A DNA stretch of 64,000 bases from contig CAVRBO010000003.1 of the NCBI GenBank assembly GCA_963719285.1, positions 310,001-374,000 of the forward strand. Direction: 5' to 3'. Within the stretch, counting starts at the first letter, position 1; each line of letters opens with the position of its first letter. The notes below the pieces were generated by a model, which was given only the letters and a program-made list of their open reading frames with translations, had not been told where the DNA came from and ran no database searches. Of the stretch, positions 25,927 through 34,054 are shown one piece after another. Both the position numbers and the translations under genes were made by a program. The DNA is from C-114 sp963719285. Its GTDB lineage: Bacteria > Chloroflexota > Limnocylindria > Limnocylindrales > CSP1-4.

Positions 25927-26442
25927 ATGGCGGAGCGTCGATCCGAGAAGCGCGGCCGGTCGCGGTCCGCGGGCGCGATCCGTCGCGCCCTGGGATTCGC
26001 CGCGTTCCTGCCGCTCGCCAGCCGCGCGCCGGACTACCTCCGGCTCATGCTCGCGCTCGTGCGCGACGACCGGACGCCGGCCGCGCGCAAGGCCGTCCTC
26101 GCGGTCGCCGCCGGATATGTCATCCTGGGTCGCGACCTCATCCCGGACGACGTGCCGATCATCGGCGGACTCGATGACCTCGTGGTCGTCGTCCTCGCCA
26201 TCGACCTGTTCCTCGAGGGCGTGCCTGCCGACCTGCTCCACGAGAAGCTCGACGAGCTCGGCATCGATCGGGCGGCCTTCGAGCAGGACGTGGCCCAGGT
26301 CCGACGACTGACGCCCAGGCCGGTCCGCCGGGCCATCCGCCAACTGCCCCAGGCCGCGACCGCGGCCGGCCGGGCGCTCCGATCCACCGGACTCGGCCCG
26401 CGCGCGCGGGCCTGGGTCTCCAAGGAGGGTTTCCCCGCGTGA
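25927..26442 (+). CDS. DUF1232 (YkvA-like) membrane-associated protein
   Basis: 171 residues from ATG 25927, which has GGAG 8 nt upstream; GTG 25897 and ATG 25912 are in-frame alternatives. The DUF1232 core is PDYLRLMLALVRDDRTPAAR followed by GYVILGRDLIPDDVPIIGGL and DDLVVVVLAIDLFL, the hallmark DLIPD..P..G.LDD pattern with two short hydrophobic segments. A basic helical C-terminus follows. Function is unknown for the family. The stop overlaps the GTG of rplI (GTGA), so the two are translationally coupled, unusual company for a ribosomal protein gene. Confidence 0.8.
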   Translation: MAERRSEKRGRSRSAGAIRRALGFAAFLPLASRAPDYLRLMLALVRDDRTPAARKAVLAVAAGYVILGRDLIPDDVPIIGGLDDLVVVVLAIDLFLEGVPADLLHEKLDELGIDRAAFEQDVAQVRRLTPRPVRRAIRQLPQAATAAGRALRSTGLGPRARAWVSKEGFPA

Positions 26443-26885
26443 AGGTCATCCTGACCAGCGATGTCGACAAGCTCGGCAAGAGCGGTGAGCTCAAGACCGT
26501 CGCGGACGGCTTCGCAACGAACTACCTCATCCCGAACAGCCTGGCCGTCCCCGCCGCCGGCGGCGCCTACCGAGCCTGGCAGCACGACATCGCCAGTCGC
26601 GAAGAGAAGCGCAAGCGCGAGCGCGAGGATGCCGAGATCGCGGCGAACCGGATCGCCGGGACGACGCTGACGATGGGCGTGAAGGTCGGCGAGGGCGGCA
26701 AGCTCTACGGCTCGATCACCGCCAAGGACATCGCCGACGCGCTCGGGCGACGGGGCATCGACGTCGACCGCCACAAGGTGGATCTGGAAGAGCCGCTCAA
26801 GTCACTCGGCACGTACAAGGTGGCCGTGAAGGTCGCCTCGGGCATGACGCCCGAGGTCACGATCGTGGTCGAGCCGAAGGGCTGA
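26439..26885 (+). CDS. rplI: 50S ribosomal protein L9
   Basis: 148 residues, the standard length. The N-terminal RNA-binding domain starts MKVILTSDVDKLGKSGELKT and contains the family motif VADGFATNYLIPNSLAVPA; a long central helix (EEKRKREREDAEIAANRI) links to the C-terminal domain (LYGSITAKDIADALGRRGID). GTG 26439 overlaps the stop of the DUF1232 gene. L9 binds 23S rRNA near the L1 stalk and limits frameshifting, which is of passing interest given the split GT2 genes in this window. Confidence 0.95.
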   Translation: MKVILTSDVDKLGKSGELKTVADGFATNYLIPNSLAVPAAGGAYRAWQHDIASREEKRKREREDAEIAANRIAGTTLTMGVKVGEGGKLYGSITAKDIADALGRRGIDVDRHKVDLEEPLKSLGTYKVAVKVASGMTPEVTIVVEPKG

Positions 26886-26987
26886 GTTCTCGCCGTTCCC
26901 GAGCGCCGCCCGCGCCGTACCACTCCCATGAATACGGGGGCCCGGATCGGCGTCCGCCGACGCCTTGGGGCTGCCTGTCGCTCCGGG

Positions 26988-27076
26988 TATCACTCGCATG
27001 CGTGGCGCGTGAGCTGGAGACCGCCTGACGAGGGCCTCGGCCGCAGGTCCGGCCTCGGATACGCCTGCGAGTGATA
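26988..27076. repeat. Long inverted repeat between rplI and dinB
   Basis: TATCACTCGCATGCG (26988-27002) pairs with CGCCTGCGAGTGATA (27062-27076) with one mismatch, a 15-bp stem over a 59-nt interior that has further GGCC-rich complementarity. There is no U-tract, so it is not a standard terminator. It could be a structured RNA, an mRNA element or a protein site. Confidence 0.5.
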
Positions 27077-27126
27077 GGCAAGGCGGGCAGGAGTGGCCTC
27101 TTGCGGGGACGACGCAGGATGGTGGC

Positions 27127-28389
27127 GTGCCCGACCGGACGATCCTCCACGTCGATCTCGATGCGTTCTTCGCGTCGGTCGAGCAGCGCGACCGGCCGGA
27201 GCTCCGCGGCCGACCGGTGGTCGTGGGTGGCGGCGGGCCCACGGATCGGGGCGTCGTCTCGGCCGCCAGCTACGAGGCTCGCAGGTACGGCGTCCACTCG
27301 GCCATGCCGCTTCGGACCGCGGCCGCGCTATGCCCATCGGCGGTCTTCCTGCCGGTCGACGGCGCGAAGTACACGTCGGTCAGCCGCGAGGTCATGACGA
27401 TCCTCCGGCGGTTCACGCCACTGGTCGAACCGATCTCCATCGACGAGGCGTTCCTGGACGTGACGGCCTCCTTCGCGCTGTTCGGCGATGGCGCGGCGAT
27501 CGGCCGGCGGATCCGGACGGAGGTCCAGGGTGAGCTGGGGCTCACGATCTCCGTGGGCGTCGCCCGGACCAAGCTCGTGGCGAAGGTGGCCAGCGACCTG
27601 CGCAAGCCAGACGCGCTCGTGGTCGTGCCGCCCGGCACGGAAGCTGCGTTCCTCGCCCCCTTGCCCATCACCCGCCTGTGGGGGGTCGGCGAGCGGACCG
27701 CCCAGGCGCTCCGGGAGTTCGGGGTGACGACGATCGGCGACCTGGCCGCGCTCGACCCGAACCTGCTCGGCCGCCGATTCGGCAAGATCGGCCGGTCGTT
27801 GGCGGGACGCGCCCAGGGCTACGACGACGACCCGGTCGAGGACCGGGCACCGGCCAAGTCGATCGGGCACGAGCACACCTTCGACGTCGACACCGCGGAC
27901 CCCGAGATCGTCGAACGGACGCTGCTCGCGATGGCCGAGGGCGTCTCCGGGCGGCTGCGGGCGTCCGGCCTGCGCGCCGGGACGGTGACGGTCAAGATCC
28001 GTGACACTGCCTTCCGGACGATGACCCGCCAGCGGACACTGGACGAGCCGACCGATCTCACCGAGCCGATCTGGCGGACGGCCCTCGACCTCGCCCGGCC
28101 CGAGATGCGAGGCATGCGCGTGCGCCTGGTCGGGATCACCGCGTCGAACCTGGACGGTCCGGATCAGCTGGCGATGTTCGATGCCGGCGGCGCGAGCTCG
28201 GACAGCGCCCGGCGACACCGCGTCGTCGAGGCGGAGGACGCCATCCGGCGCCGCTACGGGGAGCGGACGATCACCCGCGCCCGGCTCATCGGCACGCGCC
28301 TGCCGGCACCGTTCGAGCGCGACCCGATGACCGCTCCGGAGCATCGCGAGCCCGGTGCCCGAGCGCCGGACGGGCCTGCCAAGAAGTAA
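27127..28389 (+). CDS. dinB: DNA polymerase IV (Y-family translesion polymerase)
   Basis: 420 residues. Palm motifs are ILHVDLDAFFASVEQRDRPE and SIDEAFLDVT; the fingers carry YEARRYGVHSAMPL, and the thumb/HhH region reads LPITRLWGVGERTAQALREF. The little finger runs SIGHEHTFDVDTADPEIVER onward. It copies past damaged bases with low fidelity. It starts at GTG 27127. Although a LexA target in many bacteria, I find no GAAC-N4-GTTC site upstream; the downstream DUF6504 gene has two. Confidence 0.95.
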   Translation: MPDRTILHVDLDAFFASVEQRDRPELRGRPVVVGGGGPTDRGVVSAASYEARRYGVHSAMPLRTAAALCPSAVFLPVDGAKYTSVSREVMTILRRFTPLVEPISIDEAFLDVTASFALFGDGAAIGRRIRTEVQGELGLTISVGVARTKLVAKVASDLRKPDALVVVPPGTEAAFLAPLPITRLWGVGERTAQALREFGVTTIGDLAALDPNLLGRRFGKIGRSLAGRAQGYDDDPVEDRAPAKSIGHEHTFDVDTADPEIVERTLLAMAEGVSGRLRASGLRAGTVTVKIRDTAFRTMTRQRTLDEPTDLTEPIWRTALDLARPEMRGMRVRLVGITASNLDGPDQLAMFDAGGASSDSARRHRVVEAEDAIRRRYGERTITRARLIGTRLPAPFERDPMTAPEHREPGARAPDGPAKK

Positions 28390-28445
28390 CGCCGCAGCTG
28401 TGACAGACAGGTGTCACCCGTGCTCCGGATACTCGACCTGACCGC

Positions 28446-28475
28446 TTGACATCGAACAGACGTTCGGTCTAGCAT
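28446..28475 (+). promoter_or_regulatory. SOS promoter of the DUF6504 gene with LexA operator 1
   Basis: TTGACA (28446-28451), an 18-nt spacer and TAGCAT (28470-28475). The palindrome CGAACAGACGTTCG (28453-28466) fills the spacer and is a perfect CGAAC-N4-GTTCG LexA operator. Confidence 0.85.
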
Positions 28476-28486
28476 CGTCGCCTAAC

Positions 28487-28500
28487 CGAACAGACGTTCT
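28487..28500 (+). promoter_or_regulatory. LexA operator 2 in the leader of the DUF6504 gene
   Basis: CGAACAGACGTTCT repeats the 12-base core of operator 1 exactly, 34 bp downstream, just after the predicted transcript start. Two operators should give tight repression. Confidence 0.8.
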
Positions 28501-28564
28501 GTCAGACGCGCCAGTGCCCGGCCCGTCCGGCGGGGATCCCTCGCAGCCCCGGAAGGAGCCTGTC

Positions 28565-28834
28565 ATGGCCATGATCCGAGTCCAGCCAGTCGCGGTCCGC
28601 GTGCGGACAGACTGGTTCGACGGTCGCCCACGCGAGATCACCTGGGGGGCCGAACGCCTCCCGATCGTCGCGGTCGCGGCGGTCCGGCAGGAGACGTCCG
28701 CCTATGACGTGACCGTCGGTCCGCGCACGGTCTTCGAAGTCGACACCCCGCGAGCCCGGGTGGCCCTCGTCTTCGGCCATCGCACGCGCCGTTGGACGAT
28801 CGATGGCCTCGACGAGGCGCGCACAGCCGCCTGA
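28565..28834 (+). CDS. SOS-controlled small protein, DUF6504 type
   Basis: 89 residues from ATG 28565, preceded by GGAAGGAG. The sequence (MAMIRVQPVAVRVRTDWFDG, RPREITWGAERLPIVAVAAV, then VFEVDTPRARVALVFGHRTR) is a small beta-rich protein matching what I know of DUF6504, commonly found beside Y-family polymerase genes in actinobacteria and Chloroflexota. No catalytic motif is visible. Its place 175 bases after dinB and its double LexA operator suggest a DNA-damage role, perhaps a polymerase accessory factor. Confidence 0.7.
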   Translation: MAMIRVQPVAVRVRTDWFDGRPREITWGAERLPIVAVAAVRQETSAYDVTVGPRTVFEVDTPRARVALVFGHRTRRWTIDGLDEARTAA

Positions 28835-29001
28835 CGGGCCGCCACCAGCATCGCCGAGTCGTCCTGACGGGCGGCTCGGCACCACATGGCTCGGCGTACG
28901 AGACCGCCGAGAGGGTCCTGTCGGGTGCCCTCCCAACCGACCGGACCCGGGTCTGCCCGGGATGGGCGCGCCGGTACCGCGCTCGTCCCGGGCGACCGCC
29001 C

Positions 29002-29016
29002 TACAATCGGGCCGTG
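29002..29016 (+). promoter_or_regulatory. Leaderless promoter of fchA
   Basis: TACAAT (29002-29007), six bases, then GTG 29014. The transcript should begin at or within a base of the start codon and there is no Shine-Dalgarno. The -35 region is weak. Confidence 0.6.
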
Positions 29017-29694
29017 GCATCGGATCCCAATCCGGAACGCTTCGGCGACCTTCCGCTGAACGCGTTCATCGACCGTCTCGCGTCGTCCGATCCGGTCCCC
29101 GGAGGAGGCAGCGCGTCAGCCGTCGCGGGCAGCGTCGCGGCCGCGCTCGTGACGATGGTGACATCGCTCTCGACCGGCCGGCCGAAATACGAAGCCCACG
29201 AAGCGCTGTACGAGTGGACCGCCGTCGAGGGCCATCGGCTCTCCGAACGCCTGCTCGAGCTCGCGGACGAGGACGCTGCCGCGTACGGCATGTTCGCGGC
29301 GGCCCGCAAGCGACCACGCGACACGGATGCGGAGCGCGAGGCCCGAGCGGCCGCCCTGCAGGCCGCGGCCCGGGTCGCATCGGAGGTCCCGATGCTGTGC
29401 CTCGAGGCTTGTCGGGACGTCGTCTCGGCCGCGGAAGCACTCGCCGGTCGGAGCAATGTCAACGCCGCCAGCGACGTGCTCGTCGCGGCCCTGCTCGGCG
29501 AGGCGGCCGCCGGGGGAGCGGCCGCGAACGTCCAGATCAACCTGCCTTCGGTCGGCGACGACGCGTTCGCGAGCGAGCTGACCGAGCGCCTGGTCAAGCT
29601 CCTCCACGAGGTGCGGACGATGACCGCGCTCGCCCGCGAGGTCGTCGGGTCCGGCGTGCAGCGGGAGCCGCTCGACGAGGTCGGCCGCCCGTGA
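29014..29694 (+). CDS. fchA: Formimidoyl-THF cyclodeaminase
   Basis: 226 residues. The FTCD_C-type domain begins NAFIDRLASSDPVPGGGSAS with the conserved PGGGS loop, followed by long helices including RSNVNAASDVLVAALLGEAA and AAANVQINLPSVGDD. It converts 5-formimino-THF to 5,10-methenyl-THF plus ammonia, the step after FtcD in histidine breakdown. The bifunctional vertebrate enzyme is split here: the transferase lies at 49737. The gene is followed after 16 bases by folD and then fhs, which process its product. GTG 29014 is chosen from homology and the adjacent -10 box. Confidence 0.9.
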   Translation: MASDPNPERFGDLPLNAFIDRLASSDPVPGGGSASAVAGSVAAALVTMVTSLSTGRPKYEAHEALYEWTAVEGHRLSERLLELADEDAAAYGMFAAARKRPRDTDAEREARAAALQAAARVASEVPMLCLEACRDVVSAAEALAGRSNVNAASDVLVAALLGEAAAGGAAANVQINLPSVGDDAFASELTERLVKLLHEVRTMTALAREVVGSGVQREPLDEVGRP

Positions 29695-29710
29695 TCGCAC
29701 GCGCTCGCCG

Positions 29711-30688
29711 ATGGGCGCCATGACGGCGGCGCCCGCACCGTCGGTGATCCGAGCGCCTTCGCCGGCCGGGCCTGCGAGCGCCACTCCAGCGCGCAGCCTC
29801 CTCGGCGCGCCGATCGCGACCGAGATCAAGGCACGGGTCAGGACCGACGTCGCCGCGTTCCGCAAGCGCAACGGGTACGCGCCCACGCTCGCCATCGTGC
29901 TCGTGGGTCGCGACGCCCCCTCGGCCGTCTACCTCCAGCAGATCCTGCGGACGTGCAGGAGCGTGGGTATCGCCGGGCGCCTCGTTGAGATCCCCGGGCG
30001 CGCTTCGTCGGCCCGCCTGCGCAACACGATCATGGCCCTCAACGCTGATCCGCTCGTCGCCGGGATCATCGTCCAGATGCCGCTCCCGAAGCGGATCCCG
30101 CTGACGACGGTGACGGAGACGCTCGATCCGGCCAAGGACATCGACGGCATCGCGCCGATCAACGCCGGTCACCTGCTCCTCGGCCATTCAGGATTCCTGC
30201 CCACGACCGCCCAGGCGGCGGTCGAGATCCTCAAGCGTTCGGGCATCCCGATCGCCGGTCGACGGGCCGTCGTCGTCGGCCGCTCGAACGTCGTCGGCAA
30301 GCCGGCCGCGCTGCTCCTGCTCCGGGAGAACGCGACCGTGACGATCTGCCACTCACATACCACCGATCTCGGGTCCTTCCTGCGCGTCGCCGACATCGTC
30401 GTGGTCGCGGCCGGAAGGCCCGGTCTCATCACCGGTCAGATGCTCAAGCGAGGTGCGGTCGTGGTCGATGTCGGGATCAACGTCGTCGGGGATCGGATCG
30501 TCGGCGATGTCGATGCCGCATCGGTCTCAGAGGTCGCATCGGCGCTGACGCCCGTGCCGGGCGGCGTCGGGCCGGTGACGAGCGCGCTCCTCATGACCCA
30601 CGTGGTCCGGGCGGCCGAGGCCCAGGCCCGGTCCGAAGCCCCCGGACCCAGACCGCGCCGAACCTCGATCGCCGGAGCCCGGGCATGA
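29711..30688 (+). CDS. folD: FolD: methylene-THF dehydrogenase / methenyl-THF cyclohydrolase, active-site lysine absent
   Basis: 325 residues (ATG 29711 or 29720) with about 30 extra N-terminal residues. PTLAIVLVGRDAPSAVY, IIVQMPLPKRI, LDPAKDIDGIAPINAG, GRSNVVGKPAALLLL and TPVPGGVGPVTSALL are all FolD landmarks. The YxxxK motif needed for cyclohydrolase chemistry reads YLQQI here (Tyr74, Ile78 instead of Lys). The Gln of VQMPLP and Asp of KDIDG are kept. Dehydrogenase activity is likely; cyclohydrolase activity is doubtful. It lies between fchA and fhs; its stop overlaps the ATG of fhs. Confidence 0.9.
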   Translation: MGAMTAAPAPSVIRAPSPAGPASATPARSLLGAPIATEIKARVRTDVAAFRKRNGYAPTLAIVLVGRDAPSAVYLQQILRTCRSVGIAGRLVEIPGRASSARLRNTIMALNADPLVAGIIVQMPLPKRIPLTTVTETLDPAKDIDGIAPINAGHLLLGHSGFLPTTAQAAVEILKRSGIPIAGRRAVVVGRSNVVGKPAALLLLRENATVTICHSHTTDLGSFLRVADIVVVAAGRPGLITGQMLKRGAVVVDVGINVVGDRIVGDVDAASVSEVASALTPVPGGVGPVTSALLMTHVVRAAEAQARSEAPGPRPRRTSIAGARA

Positions 30689-32394
30689 GCGCCTTTCCGT
30701 CCGACCTCGAGGTCGCCCGCTCCGTCACCCCCCGGCCGATCGCCGACGTGGCCCATGACCTGGGCCTGCGCGACGACGAGATCGAGTTGTACGGCCCGAT
30801 CAAGGCGAAGGTCGGTCTGTCGGCCATCGTCCGGCTCGAGGCCGAGCGACCGCGCGGCAAGTACGTCGTCGTCACGGCGATCACGCCGACCCCGCTCGGC
30901 GAGGGCAAGACGACCACGACGATCGGCCTGACCCAGGGCCTGAACCGGATCGGCAAACGCGCCGCGGTCGCCATCCGCCAGCCGAGTCTGGGGCCGGTCT
31001 TCGGGATCAAGGGCGGGGCGGCCGGCGGCGGCTACAGCCAGGTCATCCCGATGGAGGACTTCAATCTCCACCTGACCGGCGACAACCACGCGATCGGCGC
31101 CGCCCACAACCTGGCCGCGGCGTTCCTCGACAACCACCTCCACCACAAGAACCCGCTCGGCATCGAGCCGTCGTCGATCGTCTGGCCGCGGGTCGTGGAC
31201 ATCAGCGACCGGGCGATCCGGAAGGTCATCGTCGGCCTCGGCGGCAAGGAGAACGGGCCGGCCCGCGAATCGGAGTGGCAGATCACCGTCGCGTCCGAAG
31301 TCATGGCGATCCTCGCCCTCGCATCCGACCTGCATGACCTCCGTGCGCGGCTCGGGCGGATCGTGCTCGCCACGACGACGACCGGCGATCCGGTCACCGC
31401 CGACGACCTCCGGGTCGCCGGGGCGATGACCGTCCTGCTCCGCGATGCGCTCAAGCCGAACCTGTTGCAGACCCTCGAGGGCGGCCCCGCGTTCGTCCAT
31501 TGCGGCCCGTTCGGCAACATCGCCCACGGCAACAACTCGATCCTGGCCGACCGGCTTGGCCTGGTGACGAACGACATCGTGTGTACCGAGGCCGGCTTCG
31601 GAGCCGACATGGGCGCCGAGAAGTTCTTCGACATCAAGTGCCGGATCTCCGGCCTCCGACCCGACGCGGCCTGCATCGTGGCGACCGTCCGGGCCCTCAA
31701 GATGCACGGCGGCGTGGGCAAGATCGTGGCCGGCAAGCCGCTCGACGCGGCGCTGTCCGTGGAGAACGTCGAGGCCGTCCGAGCCGGCGCGGCCAACCTG
31801 GCCAAGCAGATCGAGAACATCCGGGCCTTCGGCGTGCCCGCCGTCGTGGCGATCAACACGTTCCCGACCGACACGCCGGCCGAGCACGAGGCGATCCGTC
31901 ATGCCGCGATGGCGGCCGGCGCCCGTGACGCGGTCCTGTCGACCCACTTCGTCGACGGTGGCGCCGGAGCCGAGGATCTCGCCCGGGCGGTCTGGGCGGC
32001 GGCGGAGGAAGGCGCGCCGGACTTCCGGTTCGCCTATCCGGACGACGCGCCGCTGGCCGCCAAGATCGAGGCGGTCGCGACGAATATCTACGGCGCCGAC
32101 GGGATCGATCTCCTGCCGGCCGCCAGGAAGGCGATCAAGCAGATCGAGGGCCTCGGCTTCGGGCACCTCCCGATGAACATGGCCAAGACCCAGTACTCGC
32201 TCAGCCACGACCCGCTGCTGCTCGGCCGCCCGACCGGGTTCACGGTCCCCATCCGCGATGTCCGGCTCGCCGCCGGGGCGGGGTTCGTGACCGCCTACCT
32301 CGGGGAGATGCGGACGATGCCGGGCCTGCCCTCGCGTCCCGGCGGCGAGAACATCGACATCGACGCGAACGGCGACGTCGTCGGATTGTTCTAG
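30685..32394 (+). CDS. fhs: Formate-tetrahydrofolate ligase
   Basis: 569 residues, standard size. The P-loop is TPTPLGEGKTTTTIGLTQGL (about 67-86); family landmarks include PSLGPVFGIKGGAAGGGYSQ, NLHLTGDNHAIGAAHNLAAA and TEAGFGADMGAEKFFDIKCR. It interconverts formate + THF + ATP and 10-formyl-THF. In the context of fchA and folD it could run towards formate and ATP, draining the one-carbon unit from histidine, or supply formyl-THF for biosynthesis. The ATGA overlap with folD shows a tight operon. Confidence 0.95.
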   Translation: MSAFPSDLEVARSVTPRPIADVAHDLGLRDDEIELYGPIKAKVGLSAIVRLEAERPRGKYVVVTAITPTPLGEGKTTTTIGLTQGLNRIGKRAAVAIRQPSLGPVFGIKGGAAGGGYSQVIPMEDFNLHLTGDNHAIGAAHNLAAAFLDNHLHHKNPLGIEPSSIVWPRVVDISDRAIRKVIVGLGGKENGPARESEWQITVASEVMAILALASDLHDLRARLGRIVLATTTTGDPVTADDLRVAGAMTVLLRDALKPNLLQTLEGGPAFVHCGPFGNIAHGNNSILADRLGLVTNDIVCTEAGFGADMGAEKFFDIKCRISGLRPDAACIVATVRALKMHGGVGKIVAGKPLDAALSVENVEAVRAGAANLAKQIENIRAFGVPAVVAINTFPTDTPAEHEAIRHAAMAAGARDAVLSTHFVDGGAGAEDLARAVWAAAEEGAPDFRFAYPDDAPLAAKIEAVATNIYGADGIDLLPAARKAIKQIEGLGFGHLPMNMAKTQYSLSHDPLLLGRPTGFTVPIRDVRLAAGAGFVTAYLGEMRTMPGLPSRPGGENIDIDANGDVVGLF

Positions 32395-32404
32395 GCGGCC
32401 CGTC

Positions 32405-33070
32405 TCAGTCGGGCGAGCCGCGTCGTCGGCGCGCCGCGATGAGCATGGCCCCGAGGGCCGCGGTGGCGGCCACGAGCACGACCAGGCTGACAGTCGGCAC
32501 GGTCGCGCCCGAGTCCGAGGCCGGGACGTCGGTGAGGGCCGGGGTGACGGGGGCGGTTGTGACCGGCGGCGGGTCGGCGATGTCGCCGTCCGTCGTCAGC
32601 GGCGTCGGCGGCGCGACCGCGTTCGGGAACAACTTCAGGGCCGTGGCGAACTGCGCCCGACCGTTCTGGGTCGACAGGTCGATGCGGAGGCTGCACAGGC
32701 CGATATCCACGAGGTCCTGGCCCGGCGTCCTGCCCGCTCCGAAGAGCCAGCGCGTGCCTGGTGGCGGCGGAGCGGCCTGGCAGGACTCGCCGTGCGATCC
32801 GAATCCCGCCGGGTCGAGATGGACGACGGCTTCGATGCCGTCACCGTGGAACCAGCGGTCCACCGCGACGTCGAGACCGATCGGTCCGGATGCGTGGACG
32901 GTCCCGCTGAAGATGACGACGTCGGGGAGCCTGGCCCACGCCGCGAGATCGCCCGAGAAGCACGAGCACGCGGAGACGGTCTGGGGCAGGGCCAGCCAGC
33001 TCGTTAGCAGGCCGGCCGATACGGCGATACCGACGATGGATGTCCGGATCGTCGCCCAGGTTCCGCGCAT
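32405..33070 (-). CDS. Surface protein with signal peptide, Cys-rich domain and C-terminal anchor
   Basis: 221 residues. A signal peptide (SIVGIAVSAGLLTSWLALPQ) ends at VSACSC. The mature part, CSCFSGDLAAWARLPDVVIF followed by SGTVH, resembles the start of TIMP/NTR-like OB-fold domains (Cys-x-Cys at the mature N-terminus), with further Cys in GESCQAA and GLCSLRI that could form disulfides. A Pro/Thr linker and a C-terminal helix (LVVLVAATAALGAMLIAARR) anchor it. Actual partner unknown; protease inhibition is only a structural analogy. Confidence 0.6.
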   Translation of the reverse strand: MRGTWATIRTSIVGIAVSAGLLTSWLALPQTVSACSCFSGDLAAWARLPDVVIFSGTVHASGPIGLDVAVDRWFHGDGIEAVVHLDPAGFGSHGESCQAAPPPPGTRWLFGAGRTPGQDLVDIGLCSLRIDLSTQNGRAQFATALKLFPNAVAPPTPLTTDGDIADPPPVTTAPVTPALTDVPASDSGATVPTVSLVVLVAATAALGAMLIAARRRRGSPD

Positions 33071-33089
33071 GTCGCCCCCGAGGAACGGG

Positions 33090-33308
33090 TCAGAGCGACG
33101 TCGTGGCGATCGCGAAGGCGGCCCAGACGAGGATCCCGAGCATGACCCCCACGATGCCGAACGTCCACATCACGACGTCGAACGGGCCAAGATCGTTCCC
33201 GTGGCCGTGCGAGTCGTCGCCGTGCCCGGTGACGTGATCGGGCGCGTGAGGGTCGTCGGCGGTGGGGTCGGCGGTGGGGTCGGCGGTGGCTGCGGGCATG
33301 TCGCTCAT
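33090..33308 (-). CDS. Small His/Asp-rich membrane protein
   Basis: 72 residues: a polar N-terminus with TADPTADPTADDPHAPDH and DDSHGHGNDLGPFD, then one membrane segment (VVMWTFGIVGVMLGILVWAA). Several histidines before the helix could bind metal. The next gene downstream on this strand is the Cys-rich surface protein at 32405-33070. Function unknown. Confidence 0.55.
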   Translation of the reverse strand: MSDMPAATADPTADPTADDPHAPDHVTGHGDDSHGHGNDLGPFDVVMWTFGIVGVMLGILVWAAFAIATTSL

Positions 33309-33335
33309 CGGGTCGTGGACCTCCGCCGGGCATCC

Positions 33336-33341
33336 TACACT
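33336..33341 (+). promoter_or_regulatory. -10 box of the phosphatase-MFS pair
   Basis: TACACT lies 32 nt before GTG 33374, in the 65-base gap to the divergent small membrane protein. The -35 is not clear. Confidence 0.4.
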
Positions 33342-33373
33342 GGCAGAACGACCCGAGACCGAGGTGCGAACGC

Positions 33374-34054
33374 GTGCTGACCCTGGTGCTCACCCGTCAC
33401 GGGCTCACCCCGCGATCGACGCCTGAGCAGCACCTCGGCCAGCGCATCGACATCGAGCTGTCGGATGCCGGTCGCGCCCAGGCGGCGGCCCTCGCCGGGC
33501 GCGTCGGGCCGATCGCCTTCGAGCGGGTCATCGCCAGCCCGCTCGTCCGCGCCCAGCAGACCGCGCGGATCGTGGTGGCCGGCCTGCGCGTGCCCGTGCC
33601 CCTCGAGACCGACGGCCGCCTGGCCGAGATGGATTACGGCGCCTGGGAAGGTCTCACCTACGCCCAGATCGACGAGCGGGACGCCGCGCGACGGCGGGCC
33701 TGGGAGGTGGATCCGGCGACGATCCGCTGCCCGGACGGCGAGTCGGCCAACGACGTCGCCGCGCGCGCCCGGAGCTTCCTCGTGGATCTGCTCGCCGCCC
33801 ACGCCGATGCCCACGAGCCCTCCGACCCGGATGCCCCGCCCGTCCTCGCCGTGGCCCATTCGAGCTTCAACCGGATCCTCGTCTGCGTCGCGCTCGACCT
33901 GCCGATCCGCGAGTTCCGGCTCCGGTTCCAGCAGGGCCAGGTCAATCTCACGGCCCTCCGGTTCGAGCACGGCGTCGGCCCCACCGACGCCCGGCTGCTG
34001 CTCCTCAACGATCTGGAGCACGTGCGTCCCGCCGGGGCCGTCCCGTGGGAGTGA
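33374..34054 (+). CDS. Histidine phosphatase family (phosphoglycerate-mutase-like) protein
   Basis: 226 residues. The phosphohistidine motif is LVLTRHGLTPRS (RHG), followed by RVIASPLVRAQQTARI, the acid in LAEMDYGAWEGLTY and the second histidine in LAVAHSSFNRILVCVAL. These are the four catalytic-pocket elements of branch-1 histidine phosphatases. Specificity (cobalamin/alpha-ribazole, phosphosugar or general) is not decidable; no cofactor genes lie nearby. The stop overlaps the downstream MFS gene. Confidence 0.8.
   Translation: MLTLVLTRHGLTPRSTPEQHLGQRIDIELSDAGRAQAAALAGRVGPIAFERVIASPLVRAQQTARIVVAGLRVPVPLETDGRLAEMDYGAWEGLTYAQIDERDAARRRAWEVDPATIRCPDGESANDVAARARSFLVDLLAAHADAHEPSDPDAPPVLAVAHSSFNRILVCVALDLPIREFRLRFQQGQVNLTALRFEHGVGPTDARLLLLNDLEHVRPAGAVPWE

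Noticed and set aside
27000..27126. LexA operator in front of dinB
   Set aside because: No GAAC-N4-GTTC sequence is present between rplI and dinB.
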